This document shows, piece by piece, positions 8,583-17,656 of a stretch of DNA of 64,000 nucleotides. A model generated the notes under the pieces. The model ran no database searches. It had not been told where the DNA came from and saw only the letters and a list, made by a program, of their open reading frames with translations. Position 1 is the stretch's first letter. The number at the start of each line of letters is the position of its first letter. The stretch comes from Heyndrickxia acidiproducens DSM 23148 (GTDB taxonomy: Bacteria > Bacillota > Bacilli > Bacillales > Bacillaceae_C), in the NCBI RefSeq assembly GCF_000374345.1, contig NZ_KB893989.1, forward strand, positions 1 through 64,000, read 5' to 3'. A program made the position numbers and the translations under genes.

Positions 8583-10076
8583 TTAATGATTTCTTTCTAA
8601 ATCACAGTCCTTTAAAGCAACGAATTTGGTTTTCTTTGCAAATTTATAACCAAGCCAAACCATGAAAAAGATCGGCAGCCCGATATAAGAAATCAGCACA
8701 CCTTGCCAGTCAATATGATCGCCTATAAAAGCAGAATAGTTTTGGCCGAGCACCACGATTGTACAAACCACAAAAGCGAAAAGCGGGCCGAACGGGAACC
8801 ACTTCGATTTATAAGGCAGATCATTCAGGTCCTTGCCCTGTGCCACATAAGCACGGCGGAAACGGTAGTGACTGATGGCAATTCCGAGCCAGGCAATAAA
8901 GCCGGACATCCCGGAGGCGTTCAGCAGCCAGTTATAAACGGCGCCGTCACCAAAGAATGAAGCCAGGAAAGCCAATGTCCCAACAAGTGATGTGACAATT
9001 AATGCATTAACCGGCACACCGTTTTTATTCAGTTTGCCAAGAAATTTCGGCGCTTTGCCATTGCGTGCCAGATCCCATAGCATTCTCGTTGAAGCGTACA
9101 TTCCGGAGTTACCGGCAGACAGTACGGCCGTCAAAATAATCGCATTCATAACCGAAGCTGCAAATGCAATTCCGGCACGCTGGAACACAATCGTGAATGG
9201 GCTCATTGTAATATCGCTGGCTGTTAATTTTGAATCAGTGAACGGGATCAAAAGGCCGATCACAAAAATGGCAAGAACATAAAAGAGCAGGATTCTCCAA
9301 AATACTTGTTTAACGGCATGCGGAATATTTTTTTCCGGATCTTCGCTTTCGCCGGCTGCCACACCGAGCAGTTCGGTTCCCTGAAAAGAAAAACCGGCCG
9401 CCATGAAGATTCCAAGTACAGCCAGGAAACCGCCATGGATCGGGCCGTCGCTAATGGTGAAGTTATGGAAGCCAATCGTTTTGCCGCCCATAATCCCGAA
9501 AACCATAAGCCCGCCCATTATAATAAAGGCAATGACTGTTACAACTTTAATAATAGAGAACCAATATTCCGCTTCCCCAAACCCTTTTACAGATAAATAA
9601 TTGAGTAAAAACATAATGACCAGGCAAGCCGCGCTCCAAATAATGGATGGCGTATGCGGGAACCAAAATTTCATAATAATGGTCGCTGCCGATAATTCGG
9701 CTGCAATCGTAATGGCCCAGTTGTACCAGTAATTCCAGCCGAGCGCAAATCCGAGTGATGGATCGACAAACTTAGTTGCATACGTGCTGAAAGTTCCGGC
9801 AACCGGCATATATGCCGCCATTTCTGCCAGGCTTGTCATTAAGAAGAAAACCATAACGCCGATTAAAGAATAGGCCAATAGCGCGCCGCCCGGACCAGCC
9901 GAATGAATCGCACCGCCGCTTGCAAGAAAAAGCCCGGTACCAATAGATCCGCCCAGGGAGATCATCGTCAAATGGCGTGATTTCAATTTTCGCTTCAAGT
10001 CCGTGACTTCCCCGGTTTTCGATATTGCAATCGTGCCGGCAGCAGGCTGCTTTTGGCTTTGATACGTTTCTTCCAT
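8583..10076 (-). CDS. lysP: Lysine-type amino acid permease under an L-box riboswitch
   Basis: A 497-residue APC-family permease. KRKLKSRHLTMISLGGSIG and GTGLFLASGG form the first-helix signature, and the C-terminal half closely resembles LysP-type lysine permeases. The ATG at 10076 (MEETYQSQ) is chosen because AAGGAG stands correctly upstream; longer in-frame extensions run into the riboswitch and are not real. The 300-base leader holds a lysine riboswitch and an intrinsic terminator, which is strong independent support for lysine as substrate: high lysine should stop transcription early. A C-terminal relic of a related permease occurs at 46828-47313. Confidence 0.85.
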   Translation of the reverse strand: MEETYQSQKQPAAGTIAISKTGEVTDLKRKLKSRHLTMISLGGSIGTGLFLASGGAIHSAGPGGALLAYSLIGVMVFFLMTSLAEMAAYMPVAGTFSTYATKFVDPSLGFALGWNYWYNWAITIAAELSAATIIMKFWFPHTPSIIWSAACLVIMFLLNYLSVKGFGEAEYWFSIIKVVTVIAFIIMGGLMVFGIMGGKTIGFHNFTISDGPIHGGFLAVLGIFMAAGFSFQGTELLGVAAGESEDPEKNIPHAVKQVFWRILLFYVLAIFVIGLLIPFTDSKLTASDITMSPFTIVFQRAGIAFAASVMNAIILTAVLSAGNSGMYASTRMLWDLARNGKAPKFLGKLNKNGVPVNALIVTSLVGTLAFLASFFGDGAVYNWLLNASGMSGFIAWLGIAISHYRFRRAYVAQGKDLNDLPYKSKWFPFGPLFAFVVCTIVVLGQNYSAFIGDHIDWQGVLISYIGLPIFFMVWLGYKFAKKTKFVALKDCDLERNH

Positions 10077-10115
10077 ATAAATACACTCCTTTTTAAATAG
10101 GAAGGAGCAGGGAAT

Positions 10116-10150
10116 AAACAAAAATGCCACTGTCATGGAGACTGCGGCAT
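10116..10150 (-). terminator. Attenuator terminator of the lysine riboswitch
   Basis: On the minus strand ATGCCGC pairs with GTGGCAT (one G-U pair), with an inner GTC/GAC, followed by TTTTTGTTT. It lies between the aptamer and the permease start, as expected for transcriptional control. Confidence 0.8.
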
Positions 10151-10204
10151 CAAAGCATATACCCTCCATCATACCTTCCGAAGATAGCTCAACACATTTG
10201 CTTT

Positions 10205-10361
10205 GGCAGAGCAGATGTGACAGTTCTGTTCCTGTTCGGAAACAGCCCCAACATGGCAAACCGGGTCTTTCACCATATTTCGGCAGCTTTTCCTTTCGGC
10301 TGGAGTCCTAAACCATACCCGTGTCTCGTCCAGTTTACTCATAAAAGTTGCGACCTCTACC
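10205..10361 (-). promoter_or_regulatory. Lysine riboswitch (L box) aptamer
   Basis: Read on the minus strand, the leader has L-box core elements in order: GGGGTAGAGGTCGC, ATGAGTAA, AGCCGAAAGGAAAAGCTGCC, CCATGTTGGGGCTG, and a closing CTCTGCC. The P1 helix pairs GGTAGAG (355-361 of the 10 kb block) with CTCTGCC (205-211) through one G-U pair. The order and spacing match lysine riboswitches of Bacillus lysC and lysP leaders. Confidence 0.85.
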
Positions 10362-10411
10362 CCATCGGTTGTGATGAGGATTTTCTTATTCAATTGAATG
10401 ATACATGTTTT

Positions 10412-10439
10412 ATTATAGGCGATTTTGTCGAAAAATCAA
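10412..10439 (-). promoter_or_regulatory. Promoter of the riboswitch-lysP transcript
   Basis: On the minus strand TTGATT and TATAAT are separated by 16 bases, about 50 bases before the aptamer. Confidence 0.65.
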
Positions 10440-10567
10440 TAGGAGGGCATTGGAAGGGGGGCTGGAAATGAACGGGACTGCCGCTGCAAGCGATTTTTCA
10501 AATGCCATGCATACAAAAAAAGCAGCATTTAGCAGGAAGGGCTGCTGAAAAGGTGGAATACGGCTGC

Positions 10568-10609
10568 AAAAAAAGCGGTGAAACACGCAAATAAGGATGT
10601 GCTCACCGC
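10568..10609 (-). terminator. Terminator after the TPR-protein gene
   Basis: On the minus strand GCGGTGA and TCACCGC form a stem around a 21-base loop, followed by seven T. Confidence 0.75.
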
Positions 10610-10658
10610 CGCTTATGATTTCATCTGGTTTTTTGAACGTTCATTAGGGCTGCTCTTT

Positions 10659-12050
10659 TTACGCCCGCCTTTTTTCCATATCAATATACAAATTTTGATA
10701 GGCCTTATATTCAGATTTCATGCCCATTTCATTATAAATCTTTGAAAGCCATTTGACCGGATTCGGGTCGCTGCCCTTTAATTCCATTTCCCAGCTGAAA
10801 CAGTCAATGGCTTTGTCATATTGTTTAAATTGATAGTACAGTTCCCCAAGTTCCGATTGGTGGTCGGGATCATCGGCAATTTCAAGCATTTTTTCGACTT
10901 TGCGGATCACCGGCAGGCTTCCGAGCGGCTTTTTAAACGGCAGCAGCCATTCGGCAATATAAGGGAGTTCGTGGCTGCGGAATAAAAGGGTCACACATGT
11001 TTGCAGAAATTTTTCCGTCAGCTGCGGATGGCCTGCAAAGAAAGGAGCCAGCTGGTTTAATGGTTCAATTTCCATATCAGCGGCTGCGACATCCAATGAC
11101 TCAAGCAGCGATTCAATCTTCCCAACCTGTACGTCGGTCAGTGAAAAATTCCGGCCGAGCATAAACGGAATAATCTTATTCGGCTGTTTGGTTTCAATGT
11201 AATAGTTGATTAAATCATTCCGCAGCTGTTCGCAACGCGGGGCCGCGTGAAAAAGTTGTTCAATAACCAGCATGGCATCCGGCTGCGGAAAATGTTTATT
11301 TAACAGTGCAGAAAGGGCGGCATAATCACGGTCAGCGCATGTTTCAGCTGTCCGTTTGATCCACAGCGCCGTTTCATCTATCCAGCGGTTTTGCAGCTGC
11401 AAAAGTTTGATAAGGGATTGGAAGGAAGCGTCATTGGACAGGTCTTCGTACAGTTTTTTCTCAGCATAAAGGCTGTCTTTTTTGATCAGTTCCGGTGAAA
11501 GGGATTGGTAGAGCTTTTCGTATTTGATAAAGTTCAAGTCGCGGGAAAGTTGTTTGACCCAGCTTTGCTTCGGTGCAAAGTCCATCAGGATGCGGAGGAT
11601 ACGGTAACAGGATAATAATTGGCCGTTGCGGCGGTATTCATAAAAGATGGCCTGGATATATTCAAAAAGTTTTCTTTTAGGTACAAAGGATTCAAAAAAA
11701 GTGGCAATGAAAGCTGTTTCCTGCGGGGTAAAGAGTTTCTCGATTTTTCCGGTAAGATGCTGGAATCCTGTTTTTTTACAGGTTTGATGGTTGTGCAGCA
11801 GATGGCCAATGAGCGGATGAGGAGCCTGCAAAACGACGCCGTCCCGAAAAGCACGTTCCATAAACGATCGCCTTTTCAGTTTTGTTGCAGCCGTGGAAGT
11901 GAGGTACTGTCCCTTGTAAAAAAACAGGTACCAGCAGCGGCCGTTATCCTCTATGGCTTCAACAATCCTGCTTTGCAAATAAACAGCCATTCTTTCAATT
12001 TTTACATTTATGGTTTGTTTATGGTTGACAATCGTTAATTGGGTTGTCAT
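10659..12050 (-). CDS. Uncharacterised TPR-containing protein
   Basis: A soluble 463-residue protein with no signal peptide or membrane helix. The C-terminal part looks like tetratricopeptide repeats (for example ELGELYYQFKQYDKAIDCFSW followed by another repeat-like unit), which normally mediate protein contacts. The first 90 residues are a separate basic region with aromatic residues (NGRCWYLFFYKGQYL), which I do not recognise. The ATG at 12050 is chosen over an upstream in-frame start because GAGGAGGGA sits 5-6 bases before it. It is monocistronic with its own terminator. No function can be assigned. Confidence 0.75.
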   Translation of the reverse strand: MTTQLTIVNHKQTINVKIERMAVYLQSRIVEAIEDNGRCWYLFFYKGQYLTSTAATKLKRRSFMERAFRDGVVLQAPHPLIGHLLHNHQTCKKTGFQHLTGKIEKLFTPQETAFIATFFESFVPKRKLFEYIQAIFYEYRRNGQLLSCYRILRILMDFAPKQSWVKQLSRDLNFIKYEKLYQSLSPELIKKDSLYAEKKLYEDLSNDASFQSLIKLLQLQNRWIDETALWIKRTAETCADRDYAALSALLNKHFPQPDAMLVIEQLFHAAPRCEQLRNDLINYYIETKQPNKIIPFMLGRNFSLTDVQVGKIESLLESLDVAAADMEIEPLNQLAPFFAGHPQLTEKFLQTCVTLLFRSHELPYIAEWLLPFKKPLGSLPVIRKVEKMLEIADDPDHQSELGELYYQFKQYDKAIDCFSWEMELKGSDPNPVKWLSKIYNEMGMKSEYKAYQNLYIDMEKRRA

Positions 12051-12324
12051 AAAATCCCTCCTCGTTAGTTTGATTATATCATATAAAAGCAAAATATCGA
12101 GGCGGGAGTTTGAATGATGGCGGCCAATGTAAAGTGAAATAATTGCCGGTTTTTTAACCGAATTGTCGAACCGCCTAACAACATCATGAGATTATTTGTT
12201 AGAAAATCAGGGAAATATGGGTTTTGTTCGAAAAAAGATTGTCAGAAGACCTATTAAAAATCGAAAAAAAGTATGCAGTCTTTACAAGTGTTTTGTTAAT
12301 GTTTCCGGTAAAAAAATCCTTAAT

Positions 12325-12341
12325 TGTAATAATTCCTTACA
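12325..12341. promoter_or_regulatory. TnrA/GlnR box upstream of the YfnA-type permease
   Basis: TGTAA-TAATTCC-TTACA matches the TGTNA-N7-TNACA nitrogen-regulation consensus perfectly. A TATAAT at 12354-12359 lies just downstream, so the box would overlap the -35 region of that promoter; it is about 78 bases before the start of the alternative promoter at 12377-12404. Confidence 0.65.
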
Positions 12342-12376
12342 ATCAAAATATTTTATAATTTTTCTATATTTTTATA

Positions 12377-12404
12377 TTGAAAAAGATTCGACAAATAGTA
12401 TAAT
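12377..12404 (+). promoter_or_regulatory. Candidate promoter of the YfnA-type permease
   Basis: TTGAAA (12377-12382) and TATAAT (12399-12404) with a 16-base spacer in a very AT-rich stretch. The 400 bases between 12051 and 12455 hold no gene. Confidence 0.55.
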
Positions 12405-12455
12405 AATCTTATAATATTTTTGCTTATCATACTTTTACAATCAGGGGGATTCAAC

Positions 12456-13889
12456 ATGGGGATTTTTAAAACCAAAGCAATCAGCACCCTTGTAGGAGAA
12501 ACACAGGGCAAACAAGGGTTGAAAAAAGCACTTAGCTCTCTGGATCTCACATTGCTGGGGATTGGGGCGATTATTGGGACAGGCATTTTTGTTCTGACCG
12601 GTGTTGCCGCAGCGAACTATTCCGGGCCGGCTCTTGTGGTCTCGTTTATCGCTTCAGGACTTGCATGTGCGTTTGCCGCTCTTTGCTATGCGGAGTTTGC
12701 GGCAATGGTACCGGTAGCGGGCAGCGCATATACTTACGGGTACGCGGCGCTTGGCGAATTCTGGGCCTGGATCATCGGCTGGGATTTGATATTGGAGTAC
12801 GGCGTTGCGGTTGCGACAGTTGCCATCGGCTGGTCGGGGTACGCCGTCAACCTGCTCAATAATATCGGGATTCATCTGCCAAAGGCGATTACATTGGCGC
12901 CGATGGACGGGGGGATTGTGAATCTGCCGGCGATTCTGATTATCGGTTTAATTGCATGGCTGCTGCTCGCCGGTGTAAAACAAACATCGCGTTTAAACGC
13001 GATCATCGTTGCCATAAAAGTGGCGGTTATCTTACTGTTTATTGTCCTGGCGGTCGGGCATGTCGAACCGGCTAACTGGCATCCTTTTATGCCATTCGGG
13101 TTTAAGGGTGTAATCTCCGGTGCTGCCGTGATCTTTTTTGCCTACATTGGATTTGATGCAGTATCGACAGCTGCTGAAGAAACGCGCAATCCGCAAAAGG
13201 ACATGCCGCGCGGGATCATCGCATCATTGTTAATTTGTACCGTTCTTTACGTTGTTGTTTCTGCAATTTTGACAGGGGTTGTTAAATATAGTATTTTCAG
13301 CAGGCCGGAAGCTGCATCGGCACCGGTTGCCTATGCGCTGCAGCAAATCGGGATCCACTGGGGGGCAGCACTCGTCTCCGTCGGGGCAATTTGCGGGATC
13401 ACTTCCGTCCTGTTGGTGATGATGTTCGGCCAGACGCGTGTCTTATTTGCAATGTCCCGTGACGGCCTGCTGCCAAAGGTATTCGGAAAAGTCAGTGAAA
13501 ACCGGAAAACACCGGCTACTTCGACGATTCTGGTTGCGGTTGTGACCGCTCTTACAGCCGGTTTCTTACCGATTCATATCGTTGCCGAACTTACAAATAT
13601 CGGTACATTGGTTGCATTCGCCATTGTTTGTGCGGCTGTCATTGTGCTCCGCTACAGACGGCCGGATATTCAACGCCCGTTTAAAACGCCGCTGGTTCCG
13701 GTTATTCCGGCACTCGGCATCTTAAGCTGCGGCACATTAATCGCCGGGCTTCAGCCAGCAACCTTGATCCGATTCGTTGTTTGGTTTGCAATCGGGATGG
13801 TGATCTATTTCGCTTACGGTTATAAGCACAGTGTATTGCAAAACGATATAAGGGCGAAACAGCTGGAAAAAGTAAACAATCAGGTATAG
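12456..13889 (+). CDS. APC-family amino acid permease (YfnA/CAT-like)
   Basis: A 477-residue membrane transporter with about twelve helices. LSSLDLTLLGIGAIIGTGIF is the first-helix signature of the cationic amino acid transporter subgroup, and VPVAGSAYTYGYAALGEFWA is the next conserved block. Its closest known relative by eye is Bacillus YfnA; the substrate is not known. The ATG at 12456 has AGGGGGA 6 bases upstream. A perfect TnrA/GlnR box upstream points to nitrogen control. It is monocistronic with a strong terminator. Confidence 0.85.
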   Translation: MGIFKTKAISTLVGETQGKQGLKKALSSLDLTLLGIGAIIGTGIFVLTGVAAANYSGPALVVSFIASGLACAFAALCYAEFAAMVPVAGSAYTYGYAALGEFWAWIIGWDLILEYGVAVATVAIGWSGYAVNLLNNIGIHLPKAITLAPMDGGIVNLPAILIIGLIAWLLLAGVKQTSRLNAIIVAIKVAVILLFIVLAVGHVEPANWHPFMPFGFKGVISGAAVIFFAYIGFDAVSTAAEETRNPQKDMPRGIIASLLICTVLYVVVSAILTGVVKYSIFSRPEAASAPVAYALQQIGIHWGAALVSVGAICGITSVLLVMMFGQTRVLFAMSRDGLLPKVFGKVSENRKTPATSTILVAVVTALTAGFLPIHIVAELTNIGTLVAFAIVCAAVIVLRYRRPDIQRPFKTPLVPVIPALGILSCGTLIAGLQPATLIRFVVWFAIGMVIYFAYGYKHSVLQNDIRAKQLEKVNNQV

Positions 13890-13931
13890 AAAAAAGCGGC
13901 TGCCTCCGTAATGGAGGCCAGCCGCTTTTTT
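13890..13931 (+). terminator. Terminator after the YfnA-type permease
   Basis: A nested stem, AAAAAGCGGC with GCCGCTTTTT plus an inner CCTCC/GGAGG, starts at the stop codon. The A/T flanks make it symmetrical. Confidence 0.9.
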
Positions 13932-13996
13932 CAGTATGAATGAAAACGTGCGGGTCACTTGTGTTTTATCAGTATGCCCTGAATACAGGTGGTAAA

Positions 13997-15256
13997 CTAA
14001 ATGAAAAATCCAATTAGCTCATTAACCGCGAGGATGATAAACAGGACGACACATAATGCAAGGCCGGTATTTGCCAGCCAGTGGTTGCGGTTTTTTGGGC
14101 CTTCGTACTTTTTCGAATTAAGCAGCCACATCAGCGTAATCGCTAAAAACGGCATGAAAAGCGAGCCCAGTGCACCATAAACAATGATTAATCCGACCGG
14201 CTTTCCGATGAAATGCAGCAGCATCGGCGGAAATGTCAGCCAGAGCACATAAAATTTGTAGGCCTTTGTTTGGCTCAGCTTTTCATTGGGTATCTTTGAT
14301 TTGCGCACAGTACGGACAAAATCGGCAAATAAGTAAGAGACGCCATTCCAAACACCGAGGACAGACGTAAAAGATGCAGACCAGAAACCGAGCAGGAACA
14401 GCCAGCGTACAAACGGATTCAATTCATTTCCAAGCATTGAGGCAAAAGATACCAGCCCCTGTTCACCATTGATGCTGGCATTGGTGCCATACAGCAGGGC
14501 GGCGCCAAGAATAAGCAGGGAGATCGTGAACAGTGCGGTTACAATATAAGCGATTGCCGAATCAACCCGCATCCATTTTACAAAATCGCTGCCTTTCCAT
14601 TTATGCTCCTGCAGCCAGTAGCCGTAAGAAGCCATGGTAATCGAGCCGCCGACCCCTCCGATTAATCCCAGGGCATAAAAAAGTGATCCGTCTGGAAGTT
14701 TTGGTACCGCGGTATGCCACAACCCGTTTAGATCCGGCAGAACAAGGACGGCGGAGCCAACTACGGTGATAAACATCAGCGCAATCAGTATGTTCATGAC
14801 ATTTTCAAATGTTTTAAACCGTCCCCACCATATGAGCGAAAATCCGACCAGCCCGTGAATAACAGCCCAGCCCCAGAGCGGGATTGCCGGAAACATGGCA
14901 CTCATGGCAAGGGCACATGACGAAGTGGCCGCTGCACCGTAAACAAGTCCCCATATGACCGAGTAGACGCCGAAATAGCCGGTAGCCCATTTTCCGAGTG
15001 ACTGCCAACCTTCCAGAATGGTTTTTCCGCTTGTCAGGTGCCAGCGCCCGACGCCTTCATTCAGCGTGAATTTTAAAAGTGCACCAATCAGAATGGCCCA
15101 GAGAAAGACAAGCCCGTATTTGGACCCTGCCACAAGGGCTGCGACAAGATCGCCGGCGCCGACTCCTGTTGCCGCAACAATCAAACCGGGCCCGATCAAG
15201 GCCCTTTTTTGAGAGGTTTGACGGGAGGGCTTTCCGTCCTTTAACACCTGATTCAT
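13997..15256 (-). CDS. Divergent Nramp-family transporter
   Basis: A 419-residue membrane protein with about eleven helices and the Nramp opening GPGLIVAATGVGAGDL. Typical Nramp metal carriers have D-P-G-N in helix 1 and M-P-H in helix 6. Here the helix-1 site reads GVGAGD and the helix-6 region reads SYGYWLQEHKW, so the metal-binding residues are not conserved and the cargo may not be Mn2+/Fe2+. The ATG at 15256 has AGGGGG 7 bases upstream; the ATG at 15262 would overlap that site. A cre-like box lies upstream and lutC lies just beyond it, so it may be tied to carbon metabolism. Confidence 0.75.
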   Translation of the reverse strand: MNQVLKDGKPSRQTSQKRALIGPGLIVAATGVGAGDLVAALVAGSKYGLVFLWAILIGALLKFTLNEGVGRWHLTSGKTILEGWQSLGKWATGYFGVYSVIWGLVYGAAATSSCALAMSAMFPAIPLWGWAVIHGLVGFSLIWWGRFKTFENVMNILIALMFITVVGSAVLVLPDLNGLWHTAVPKLPDGSLFYALGLIGGVGGSITMASYGYWLQEHKWKGSDFVKWMRVDSAIAYIVTALFTISLLILGAALLYGTNASINGEQGLVSFASMLGNELNPFVRWLFLLGFWSASFTSVLGVWNGVSYLFADFVRTVRKSKIPNEKLSQTKAYKFYVLWLTFPPMLLHFIGKPVGLIIVYGALGSLFMPFLAITLMWLLNSKKYEGPKNRNHWLANTGLALCVVLFIILAVNELIGFFI

Positions 15257-15323
15257 TTCCATTCCCCCTTGTATAAAAGTGTGAAGTTGAAAGAAAGCAC
15301 TAAAAGTAAAACTTATCCCCTTT

Positions 15324-15337
15324 GTGTAGCGCTTTCA
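15324..15337. promoter_or_regulatory. Candidate CcpA cre box upstream of the Nramp-like gene
   Basis: On the minus strand TGAAAGCGCTACAC matches the first eleven positions of an ideal cre. It lies just downstream of a TATACT -10-like hexamer, a position where CcpA would repress. Confidence 0.55.
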
Positions 15338-15380
15338 ATAAAAGTATAGCATATCTATCGTATAAATATTTAAAAAAATA

Positions 15381-15419
15381 AAAAAACCCGTCCCCGCAAA
15401 AAACAGGGAATCGGGTTTT
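15381..15419 (-). terminator. Terminator of the lutABC operon
   Basis: On the minus strand AAACCCG and CGGGTTT pair, followed by a long T-rich run, ten bases after the lutC stop. Confidence 0.85.
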
Positions 15420-15428
15420 GTTTGCATT

Positions 15429-16148
15429 TTAACGGTCATTGACGACAATATAAGCCACTTTTACCGGGCCATGGACGCCGACAACGAGATTCATTTCGAT
15501 ATCTGCGGAGTTGCTCGGGCCGGTAATAAAATTGATGCAGGAAGGCACCAGCCCGCCGTTTTTGATTTTTTCGCGGATCTGGATGGCTGCCTGCGTCATT
15601 CGCGGCACGATTGAACTTTTTGGAATGACGGCAATATGGGATTTAGGCAAAAGGCTGACGGAACGGCCTCTTTCTTTGCCGCTGAATAGAACGACTGTAC
15701 CCGACTCGGCAAGGGTAATATCGCTGAAGGTAATGCCGATATTGGCCTTTTCGCATTGTTCGATATTCTTTTCGCCAAGTTCCGGATCCCAGACATGGAC
15801 ATCTGTCTGCATGCTTGGCCAGCCTTCCTCAATCAGCGGTGCAAGCCCGAATTCCTTAAACCGCTCATCATTCCAAAGCGAGATCGGACCGCCCCCGTAC
15901 ATCTCAACTACCTCATTTAGTTTTCCGGGCAGCGTTTTTGTATCTGTTTCAAAAAAGTCTACATGGATACTAAGCGATTGCTGTCTTAAAATTTCAACCA
16001 GTTCTTCCTTACTGGCATGCTGCAAAACCTGGTGCTGCGGCTGGAATTGATAAGCAGGGCGGCTGACCCCGGCAGTCACCGGTTTTCTCCCCAGATTTCC
16101 CGCAATTTTATTTAAAAACGCTTCTCGGTTATGAATGGTTCCGTTCAT
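15429..16148 (-). CDS. lutC: Lactate utilisation protein LutC
   Basis: A 239-residue cytosolic protein of the LUD (DUF162) family, the third component of the LutABC L-lactate oxidation complex that turns L-lactate into pyruvate. The conserved LUD segments are present: IGITFSDITLAESGTVVLFS and LPKSHIAVIPKSSIVPRM. The length matches Bacillus LutC. It is the last gene of the operon, 66 bases after lutB, with a terminator downstream. Expression should follow the LutR operator at 18422-18434. Confidence 0.95.
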   Translation of the reverse strand: MNGTIHNREAFLNKIAGNLGRKPVTAGVSRPAYQFQPQHQVLQHASKEELVEILRQQSLSIHVDFFETDTKTLPGKLNEVVEMYGGGPISLWNDERFKEFGLAPLIEEGWPSMQTDVHVWDPELGEKNIEQCEKANIGITFSDITLAESGTVVLFSGKERGRSVSLLPKSHIAVIPKSSIVPRMTQAAIQIREKIKNGGLVPSCINFITGPSNSADIEMNLVVGVHGPVKVAYIVVNDR

Positions 16149-16214
16149 TATGCTTGCCTCCTTAAAGTAGGAAAGGGGCGAAAAAAGTTTTTCGCCGCAC
16201 TTACCAGAATCTGT

Positions 16215-17642
16215 TTACTTTTTCTTTTTTTCTTTCTCGTGGTCACTGAACCAATCACGGAATGTTTCTTTATTTGGTGCAGGAAAATCGCGCACATCTG
16301 TCCAAGGCTTCATCGGTCCCGGGCCTTTATGGATCACATTGTCTTTCAGAAGCGGACGGACGACTTTAGAAGCCATTTTTGCCCCAACACCGTACAGGGC
16401 TGGTTTAGAAGCGCCGACTCCAAATGCTTTCATAAGCAATCTTTCAGCGACCGGCGAACGTTTTTCTTTCTCCGCGATAACTTGGCGGTGCTTGATCAGC
16501 AGTTCATGCAGCGGAATTTTGACCGGGCAGGCTTCTGTACATGCGCCGCAAAGAGATGAGGCATACGGAAGCTCTTTGTATTTGTCATAGCCGCCTAAAA
16601 GCGGGCTCAGTACTGCGCCGATTGGTCCCGGATAAATTGAACCGTAAGAATGCCCGCCGATATTTCTGTATACCGGGCATACATTGATACAGGCTGCACA
16701 GCGGATGCATTGCAGTACCGGCTGGAACTCAGTACCGAGAATATCGGAGCGGCCGTTGTCCACAATGACAAGGTGAAACTCTTCCGGTCCGTCGACGTCG
16801 CCTTCATCTTTCGGGCCTGTTACAGCCGTGATATAACTGGTTAAACGTTGGCCGACCGCACTTCTTGTCAAAAGGCTGACGAGCACTTCAAACTCTTCGA
16901 AAGTCGGGACAAGCCGTTCCATCCCCATGACGGCAATTTGTGTTTTTGGGAGTGTTGTGACCATGTCGGCGTTGCCTTCATTTGTCACAAGCCCGACAGA
17001 ACCGCTTTCGGCAATCGCAAAGTTGCAGCCGGTAACCCCGACTTCTGCAGCTAGAAATTCTTTCCGAAGCACTTCACGGACAAATTGGGCGAGTTCTTCC
17101 GGCTTTTCTGTCCCCGTATAACCCAATTTTTTTGCGAAAACATCGCGGATCTGCTCTTTGTTCTTATGTAAAGCCGGTGCCACGATATGGGACGGATGGT
17201 CATCATCAATCTGCAGAATATACTCTCCTAAATCAGATTCCAGGACATTGCAGCCTGCTTCCTTGAGGCAATCGTTCAAACCGATTTCTTCTGTCACCAT
17301 CGATTTTGATTTAATGATGCGCTTCGCATTTTTTTTCTGGACAACTTCTTTAATATAGTCACTTGCTTCTTTGGCAGTTTGTGCAAAAAAGACATGGCCG
17401 CCGCGCTTTGAAACATTCTCGCTTAATTGATAAAGATAAAAATCAAGATTGTTTAAAACATGCTGGCGGATTTCTTCGCCGTGCGAGCGCCAGTCTTCCC
17501 AGCTGCCCAATTCGTCGGCCGCAGAAAGCCGGTTCGTTTGCAGGCGTTCCTGCGCGCTCCGGACAGCGCCGCGCATAAAGTCATCTTCAATTCCGTCTTC
17601 TACCCGTTCTTTAAATTTCTCATTGCTGATGGTTAAACCCAT
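16215..17642 (-). CDS. lutB: Lactate utilisation iron-sulfur protein LutB
   Basis: A 475-residue protein with an N-terminal LUD domain ([19 protein letters not shown] in the middle) and a C-terminal ferredoxin-like part with two 4Fe-4S sites: [15 protein letters not shown], and about 50 residues later [10 protein letters not shown]. It transfers electrons during L-lactate oxidation with LutA and LutC. Length and order fit Bacillus LutB. It begins 14 bases after lutA. Confidence 0.95.
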   Translation of the reverse strand: MGLTISNEKFKERVEDGIEDDFMRGAVRSAQERLQTNRLSAADELGSWEDWRSHGEEIRQHVLNNLDFYLYQLSENVSKRGGHVFFAQTAKEASDYIKEVVQKKNAKRIIKSKSMVTEEIGLNDCLKEAGCNVLESDLGEYILQIDDDHPSHIVAPALHKNKEQIRDVFAKKLGYTGTEKPEELAQFVREVLRKEFLAAEVGVTGCNFAIAESGSVGLVTNEGNADMVTTLPKTQIAVMGMERLVPTFEEFEVLVSLLTRSAVGQRLTSYITAVTGPKDEGDVDGPEEFHLVIVDNGRSDILGTEFQPVLQCIRCAACINVCPVYRNIGGHSYGSIYPGPIGAVLSPLLGGYDKYKELPYASSLCGACTEACPVKIPLHELLIKHRQVIAEKEKRSPVAERLLMKAFGVGASKPALYGVGAKMASKVVRPLLKDNVIHKGPGPMKPWTDVRDFPAPNKETFRDWFSDHEKEKKKK

Positions 17643-17656
17643 TCCTTTTCACCCCT

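Noticed and set aside
10077..10259. N-terminal extension of the lysine permease frame
   Set aside because: It runs through the riboswitch and terminator; the ATG at 10076 has the good ribosome site.
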